From Devosia faecipullorum (lineage in GTDB: Bacteria > Pseudomonadota > Alphaproteobacteria > Rhizobiales > Devosiaceae): a stretch of 64,000 bases of DNA. The notes under the pieces are model-generated. The model saw only the letters and a program-made list of their open reading frames with translations. It did no database searches and was not told where the DNA came from. Below, piece by piece: positions 59,123-64,000 of the stretch; position 1 is the first letter of the stretch; each line of letters starts with the position of its first letter. The translations under genes and the position numbers were made by a program. The stretch is from contig NZ_JACDXV010000001.1 of NCBI RefSeq assembly GCF_015158295.1, positions 806,001 through 870,000 on the forward strand, given 5' to 3'.

Positions 59123-60703
59123 TCAGCGCCTGGCGAAGCGCGGCATGGTAAAGTCACCGGAACCCACGACACGATTGCGCCCGCCGTTCTTGGCGGCATA
59201 GAGGCGACGATCGGCCTCCTCCATCATGGCGCGGCCGCCCGTTTCCACCGAATCCACCATGCCGATACTGGCAGTGACCATGAGGCCCTGCCCCAGATCG
59301 CCCCAGAATGTCGTGCCGATCGCTGCGCGCAAGGCGTCGAAAACCGGCCATGCCGCCGCCGCAGTGAAATCGGGCAGCAGCAGCGCGAATTCCTCGCCGC
59401 CGAGCCGGAAGGCCTGCATCTCCTCGCTCCAGCCAAGCAGCAAATGCCCGGTGCGCGTCAGCACGGCATCGCCCACCATGTGGGAATAGCGGTCATTGAC
59501 CAGTTTGAAATGGTCCAGATCGAGAATGGCGAGCGAGAACACCTGCCCCTGCAAAGCATTGAACCTTGCATCGAATGCCCTTCGATTGGGCAGGCCGGTC
59601 AGGGCATCTTCATGAGCTTCGGTTTCGAGCCGCGAGACCTGGGCGCGCCATTGCCGGTTCTGCAATTGCATTTCGGCGATCTGGGCCCGGCGGCGGGTCA
59701 GATCGCCCATCTGCCGGACGAAAATCTCATGATAGGCGCGATAATGCTCGAGCGCCGACTGGAAGTCGCCCAGCCTTGCCTCGACCTCCGACAGGCGGCG
59801 CAGCGTATTGGCCTTGTTGTCGAGCTGGGAGCTGTTGGCGGCCAGCCGCGCCGCTTGATGGCATACCTGCAAAGCCTCTTCGGGCTGACCATTGCGCAGG
59901 AGAAATTCGCCGCGCGTATAGAGATAATGGACCTCTTCGCGCGGGCCGGTCCGGCCATCCAGATCGGCGCATTCGTCCAGATAGGCTTCCGCGAGGCCCA
60001 ACTCGCCCATGACGGTATAGGTTTCCGCGCCATTGCACAGGGCAATGCGCAAATTCCACAAATCGCCATAGCCGCGCGCCACTTCAATGGCCCGGTCATT
60101 CGCCATGGCGCTGCGCTCCCACAGCCTCCGGCCCAATTCGACGTCGCCCTCATTCTCGGCCGCCTCGGCCTGGCTGGCCAGGGAATAGCCGATATTGATG
60201 AGGTTGAGGGCAATGGTGCACGCATCGCCGGCCCTGTCCGCCAGTTCCAGCGCTTCTTCCAAAATGGGCGTCGCCAGTTCGTCCTGCCGGCAGACGAGCA
60301 AGGTCATGCCCTTGCAACTCATGACAAAGGAGCGCAGGGACAGGTCATCGGTGCGCTCGGCAGCATCCAGCGCCAGCTTGGCTTCCTCGAAGGCCAGGTC
60401 GCTGAGCCCCAGTTCCAGCATGATCCAGGAATGGACGGCACTGGACAGCGCCAGTCCCCAATCGACCTCGAGCTGTTCGTAGATGCTGCGCGCCTCGACG
60501 ACGCAGTCGATGCCTTCCTCGGCATAGCCCAATTGCAGGCAGAACCAGGCATTGCAGGTCAAGGCAAAGGCGATGGCCTTCTGGTCGCCAACGCGCCGCG
60601 CCTCGATCAGCAAAATCTGCGCCTCGACCAGCGCCTCGGGCGAACGGCCGGTCCGGCCCATCTCCCAGCACAAATCTAGACGTGACTTCAGTTCATTGCT
60701 CAT
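59123..60703 (-). CDS. TPR-repeat diguanylate cyclase
   Basis: This 526-residue cytosolic protein has an N-terminal array of tetratricopeptide-like repeats (about 20-330; for example ALFEEAKLALDAAERT-type segments around residue 105) followed by a short coiled coil and a GGDEF domain (about 365-520). The active-site motif is RLGGEEFALLL, the active GGEEF variant, and the substrate-binding DALTGLPNRRAF and DLDHFKLVND are intact, so c-di-GMP synthesis is expected. No transmembrane segment is present. The TPR part probably binds a partner. The ATG at 60703 was chosen; a TTG at 60715 is in frame. Confidence 0.92.
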   Translation of the reverse strand: MSNELKSRLDLCWEMGRTGRSPEALVEAQILLIEARRVGDQKAIAFALTCNAWFCLQLGYAEEGIDCVVEARSIYEQLEVDWGLALSSAVHSWIMLELGLSDLAFEEAKLALDAAERTDDLSLRSFVMSCKGMTLLVCRQDELATPILEEALELADRAGDACTIALNLINIGYSLASQAEAAENEGDVELGRRLWERSAMANDRAIEVARGYGDLWNLRIALCNGAETYTVMGELGLAEAYLDECADLDGRTGPREEVHYLYTRGEFLLRNGQPEEALQVCHQAARLAANSSQLDNKANTLRRLSEVEARLGDFQSALEHYRAYHEIFVRQMGDLTRRRAQIAEMQLQNRQWRAQVSRLETEAHEDALTGLPNRRAFDARFNALQGQVFSLAILDLDHFKLVNDRYSHMVGDAVLTRTGHLLLGWSEEMQAFRLGGEEFALLLPDFTAAAAWPVFDALRAAIGTTFWGDLGQGLMVTASIGMVDSVETGGRAMMEEADRRLYAAKNGGRNRVVGSGDFTMPRFARR

Positions 60704-60783
60704 GGCACTCGCCAAAAGGTATCAACCGGCAAGCGTGACGCCTTCACGTAAACAAAGCCGAAATGAAAACCGAAAATTCTCGA

Positions 60784-62955
60784 TCAAGCAGGGCTTATGG
60801 TCACCGGCACCGATTTGAAGGCCGGCGTCTTGCTGCGTGCATCCACCTCTGTGCCCACCAGAACATTGGCCTCTGGATAATAGGCGAGCACCGAGCCCGC
60901 AGGCAGGTCGAACAGTGTCGCCACCCCTTCCATCCGCCCCGCATCGGAGCTGACGACAACCCGCTGCCCTTCCACCAGGCCGTGCGCCGCCATGTCTGCC
61001 GCACCGAGGAAAAAGGCCTGACGCCCCGCCTTGCCGCGATAGGAATCGGTTTCCTCATAGATGATGGAATTGAACTGCCCTTCGCTGCGCACCGAGGCCA
61101 GCATCAGCCGGTCTTCGTGTCTCTCGGGGATGGGCGTCACCACAAAATGCCCCTTGCCGTCCATCGTGCCGAATTCGGGCACATGCAGAACCCGGTTGCG
61201 AATGTGGAATTCGCGCTTGGCGACGTCGATATCGGCCAGTTCCTCCATGCCCGGCACGATGGCGGCGATGGCGTCGCGAATGCGCGCATGGCCGGAAAAG
61301 GCGGTAAAATCGATGGGCGAATGCGGCAGGATACGCTTGCCCAATTGCCCCAGGATCCAGCTTTCGGGGCGCACACTGCCGATGCGCTCGATGCCGCCAT
61401 CGGAGAGGCGCACAAAATTGAACATGGATTCCTGCGTCGTCGGCTCCCATTCCTCGTCGCGGGCGGTGACCGGCAGGATCATCACCTCGCCATCGCCCAG
61501 CCCATGGACATGCCCCTGATTGAGCGTGGTGGTCAGGAACAGTTTGAACCCGATGGCTTCCATGGCGCGGGTGGAAAAAGCCGTGTCGGGCGTCGCCGCC
61601 CAGAGATTGCCGCCCATGATCACAGCGGCGTCGATTGCTCCGGCCTCCGCCCGCTTGAGGCAGGCCATGGTATCGAGCCCCTGCTCCTCGGGAAAACGCA
61701 CTCCGAACGTCTCTTCCATTCTCGTCAGCACGTCGCGCGCCAGAACCGGCTTCACCCCGATCGTGCCGATGCCCTGCACATTGGAATGGCCGCGCAGCGG
61801 CAACAGCCCGGCAAAAGGCTTGCCGATCATGCCGCGCAGCAGCGCCAGATTGGCGATGGCTTCGACATTGGCGGTGCCGTGGATATGGTGCGTCATCCCC
61901 ATGCCCCAGGCGAAAACCGCATTTTCGGCCCGGCCATAGGCGGCGGCGACACGGGCGATCTCATCGCGGGAAAGACCGCAGGCCCGTGTGATCTCATCCC
62001 AGTCCAGCGCATCCAGATCGGCCCGAAAGGCCTCGTAATCGGCGCCATGGGCGGCGATGAAGGCGCGATCCTCCCTGCCCTGCTCCACCACCGCCTTAGC
62101 TAGCCCCTTGAACAGCGCGATGTCCGAGCCGATGCGCGGTTGCAGATAGTCCGAGGCAATTTCGCTGCCGCCCTTGAGCATGGATGATGCCGATTTGGGC
62201 ACCGCGAATTTCACCAGTCCCGGCTCCTTGGCCGGATTGATGACGATGACCTGCCCGCCCCGCTCGCGGCATTTTTTCAGCATGTGGATGAAGCGGGGAT
62301 GATTGGAGGACGGATTGGCACCGATGACGAAAATCAGGTCCGTGCCGGTCAGGTCTTCCAGCTCGACCGTCGCCGTGCCCTTGCCGATCGTCGTGGCCAG
62401 CCCTTCGCTGGTCGCCTGATGGCAATAATAGGAGCAATTGTTGACATTGTTGGTGCCATAGGCCCGCGCCAACAATTGAAAGAGAAAGCCCGCCTCGTTG
62501 GAGGAACGGCCCGAGGAATAGAAAAAGCTCCGTCTCGGATCGGTTTCCGCCAGCCGGTGCGCCGCATGTTCAAGCGCACTCTCCCAATCGATGGGCGTGA
62601 AGTGCGAGGCCCCGGCACGCCGGAACAGCGGCGTGCCCAGCCGTCCGAGATGCTCCATCTCCCTGCCGGTCAATTCGGCCAGGTCGTCGATGGAATGCTC
62701 GAAGATCGGGTGCGGAATGGGCGGCTGGATATCGGTCGATTGCGCCTGCACGCTCTTGTTGCAGACCGATGGAAACTCGTCGAGTTCATTGGTCATGCCG
62801 CCGCGCTGCCCGCCCATGCCATAGGCGCAGGCTTTGCAGGTATTCTTGGCGGTCAGCGCTTTGGCGGCCTTGCCCACGCCCATCTTGCCGATTGTCGCCA
62901 GCGTATAGAGCACCTTTTTGGGGCCACCCCCGACAATTTGACTGGTATTGGGCAT
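60784..62955 (-). CDS. FdhF/YdeP-type molybdopterin oxidoreductase
   Basis: This 723-residue protein of the FdhF/YdeP group of the DMSO reductase superfamily starts with a Cys-rich N-terminal segment (NTCKACAYGMGGQRGG, then VCNKSV). The molybdopterin-binding regions are FFYSSGRSSNEAGFL, IFVIGANPSSNHPR and WGMGMTHHIHGTANVEA, and the C-terminal molydopterin-binding domain contains YEETDSYRGKAGRQAFF. Members are formate dehydrogenase-like, but the reaction is usually unknown. The ATG at 62955 (MPNTSQIVGGG) has AAGGAG upstream. It is tandem with the Lrp/AsnC regulator upstream (73 bases), which may control it. No fdhD-like gene is visible in the window. Confidence 0.9.
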   Translation of the reverse strand: MPNTSQIVGGGPKKVLYTLATIGKMGVGKAAKALTAKNTCKACAYGMGGQRGGMTNELDEFPSVCNKSVQAQSTDIQPPIPHPIFEHSIDDLAELTGREMEHLGRLGTPLFRRAGASHFTPIDWESALEHAAHRLAETDPRRSFFYSSGRSSNEAGFLFQLLARAYGTNNVNNCSYYCHQATSEGLATTIGKGTATVELEDLTGTDLIFVIGANPSSNHPRFIHMLKKCRERGGQVIVINPAKEPGLVKFAVPKSASSMLKGGSEIASDYLQPRIGSDIALFKGLAKAVVEQGREDRAFIAAHGADYEAFRADLDALDWDEITRACGLSRDEIARVAAAYGRAENAVFAWGMGMTHHIHGTANVEAIANLALLRGMIGKPFAGLLPLRGHSNVQGIGTIGVKPVLARDVLTRMEETFGVRFPEEQGLDTMACLKRAEAGAIDAAVIMGGNLWAATPDTAFSTRAMEAIGFKLFLTTTLNQGHVHGLGDGEVMILPVTARDEEWEPTTQESMFNFVRLSDGGIERIGSVRPESWILGQLGKRILPHSPIDFTAFSGHARIRDAIAAIVPGMEELADIDVAKREFHIRNRVLHVPEFGTMDGKGHFVVTPIPERHEDRLMLASVRSEGQFNSIIYEETDSYRGKAGRQAFFLGAADMAAHGLVEGQRVVVSSDAGRMEGVATLFDLPAGSVLAYYPEANVLVGTEVDARSKTPAFKSVPVTISPA

Positions 62956-63028
62956 GCAATTCTCCTTGCCCGCATTGTGGGATGCAAGGCGGCGGGGCAC
63001 AAGCGCCCCAGGAGCGGAATCCGTCTTC

Positions 63029-63493
63029 TTACACGGGAAGCCCGGTTCGCGCCTTGACGGTGCGGATGCTGAGATTGGAATGGATACGCGCGACACCTGG
63101 CAGGCGGGCGCTGAGACGCCGGTGCAGCCGCTCGAAATCTTCGTGGTCACGGCAGACCACGCGCAGGATGTAGTCGGACTGCCCCGCCATCAGATGACAT
63201 TCCAGCACTTCGGGAATGTCACCCACCGCGGCCTCGAACGCTTCCAGCGCCGCTTCGCTCTGGCTGGTCAGGCCCACTTCGATGAAAAATTGCATCGTAT
63301 AGCCCAGCCGTCCCGCATCGAGCCGTGCGCAATAGCCGGAAACCAGCCCCGCATCTTCCAGCGCCTTGATGCGGCGATGGCAGGCGGAAGCCGAAAGCCC
63401 CACCGCTTCGCCCAGAACCTGAACGCTGCGCCGTGAATCCGCCTGCAATTCCCGCAGCAATTTGCGGTCCGTATTGTCGATCAGCAAAGCCAT
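63029..63493 (-). CDS. Lrp/AsnC family transcriptional regulator
   Basis: This 154-residue regulator has an N-terminal helix-turn-helix (DRKLLRELQADSRRSVQVLGEAVGLSASACHRRIKALEDAG, in parts) and a C-terminal RAM ligand-binding domain (about 70-148, GYTMQFFIEVGLTSQSEAA, EVLECHLMAGQSDYILRVV). The family senses amino acids or related small molecules and often regulates neighbours. The nearest candidate target is the FdhF/YdeP gene downstream on the same strand. The ligand cannot be told from sequence. Confidence 0.93.
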   Translation of the reverse strand: MALLIDNTDRKLLRELQADSRRSVQVLGEAVGLSASACHRRIKALEDAGLVSGYCARLDAGRLGYTMQFFIEVGLTSQSEAALEAFEAAVGDIPEVLECHLMAGQSDYILRVVCRDHEDFERLHRRLSARLPGVARIHSNLSIRTVKARTGLPV

Positions 63494-63775
63494 TGCGCAC
63501 GATCATGAAAAATTCGAACTCAATCCGAATTGAGAAGGATCAGGCGCAACAATGCAAGTGCCATAGGTAAAGGGTGCGAAACCGAAGCTTCGCACCCCAT
63601 CGGGGACATCGGACAAAGGAGCGTCAGCCTTCACCCGCGTCCACCGTTCAAAGGTGAAGGCTCTGTTGGCGCTCCACCGGTTGCGGCCCGGGTCAAATCC
63701 CGGTTCGCTTTCAAAACGATGGAGGGTAGGCTCGGTTCCCATAAAATTGGGCGGGGCGCCATTCGTGATCGCCGG

Positions 63776-64000
63776 TCAGACCTTGCCGGCCAGCATCAGC
63801 CCGATAGTGCTGACCTCATAGGCGGCGCCCGTCTCCTCCACCTGCGCATGGCTGGCCTTGATTCCTGCTTCCAAGCCGGAGGCAAAGCTATGGGACACCG
63901 CGCCCCGCACCGTCCGATTGGTTTTTGTCGCGCTGTCGTCGTAAAGCCCCCGCTCGTGGCTGAGGCCCAGCCCCGCCGACACGGCGATGCTGTCCGTAAG
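63776..64000 (-). CDS. C-terminal end of an unidentified protein (5' end beyond window)
   Basis: The frame enters from the right edge and ends at TGA at 63776-63778, giving 74 visible residues. The segments VSAGLGLSHERG, TVRGAVSHSF, LEAGIKASHAQVEE and YEVSTIGLMLAGKV alternate polar and non-polar residues like strands of a beta-barrel or beta-helix, as in outer-membrane or autotransporter-type proteins. It does not end in the Phe or Trp usual for BAM substrates, so this reading is weak. The family cannot be named from the fragment. Confidence 0.55.
   Translation of the reverse strand, partial: LTDSIAVSAGLGLSHERGLYDDSATKTNRTVRGAVSHSFASGLEAGIKASHAQVEETGAAYEVSTIGLMLAGKV

Noticed and set aside
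63503..63742. Minus-strand frame of 79 codons between the Lrp/AsnC gene and the right-edge gene
   Set aside because: No ribosome-binding site and no recognisable family. The + strand has a short CCGGG/CCCGG hairpin that resembles a T-arm, but its loop is too short and no tRNA body can be folded around it.

Overview
This window is 64 kb of ordinary, high-GC alphaproteobacterial chromosome. A two-piece (circularly permuted) tmRNA gene, the SspB/ribbon-helix-helix pair, the gene content of the division and cell-wall (dcw) cluster and the carboxynorspermidine pathway all point to the Hyphomicrobiales. Devosiaceae is my best guess, but it is an inference and not demonstrated. I see no prophage, insertion sequence, CRISPR array, toxin-antitoxin pair or defence island. 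Almost every gene belongs to a known family.

Layout. 1-1577 (+): the tail of an unidentified gene, the tmRNA gene ssrA, its ClpXP adaptor sspB and a small ribbon-helix-helix protein. 1537-5163 (-): a very large AsmA-like protein. 5353-8641 (+): uvrD/pcrA helicase and prmA. 8642-9397: a gene-poor stretch that holds two tiny paralogous ORFs on the minus strand. 9398-11221 (+): an aminopeptidase P. 11536-17321 (-): two secreted proteins of unknown function, then ligA and recN. 17694-37021 (-): bamD, lpxC, and a long division and peptidoglycan cluster transcribed as rsmH-ftsL-ftsI-murE-murF-mraY-ftsW-murG-murC-ddl-ftsQ-ftsA-corA-ftsZ. Three things set this dcw cluster apart: murD and murB are missing from their usual places, no mraZ precedes rsmH, and a CorA-type transporter gene sits between ftsA and ftsZ.

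37220-40191 (+): a three-gene phosphorelay (CHASE3 kinase, stand-alone receiver, receiver-HisKA_2 kinase), divergent from the dcw cluster. 40240-42668 (-): the alternative spermidine pathway (carboxynorspermidine dehydrogenase and decarboxylase). 42825-43215 (-): RNase P RNA. 43241-48089 (-): a TerB/J-domain protein, a proline-rich membrane protein, metF with an ArsR-methyltransferase fusion regulator, and a DUF2336 protein. 48285-51510: the divergent katG/oxyR peroxide-defence pair. 51454-54427: RarD-type transporter, host-attachment family protein, alpha/beta hydrolase and a small secreted protein. 54573-57191 (-): a sulfur module (rhodanese, YeeE/YedE transporter, proline-rich partner). 57349-63493 (-): the ABC-F protein EttA, a TPR-GGDEF diguanylate cyclase, an FdhF/YdeP-type molybdopterin oxidoreductase and an Lrp/AsnC regulator. 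The minus-strand gene at the right edge is cut off.

Intergenic gaps carry at least nine copies of a palindromic REP-like element with the core CGTCATTGCCCGG...CCGGGCAATCCA. The features most worth checking are the near-perfect operator in front of the ArsR-methyltransferase/metF operon, the two tiny paralogous genes at 8.9-9.3 kb, the gaps in the dcw cluster, the corA insertion, and three direct repeats with an exact 21-bp period near 53.2 kb.
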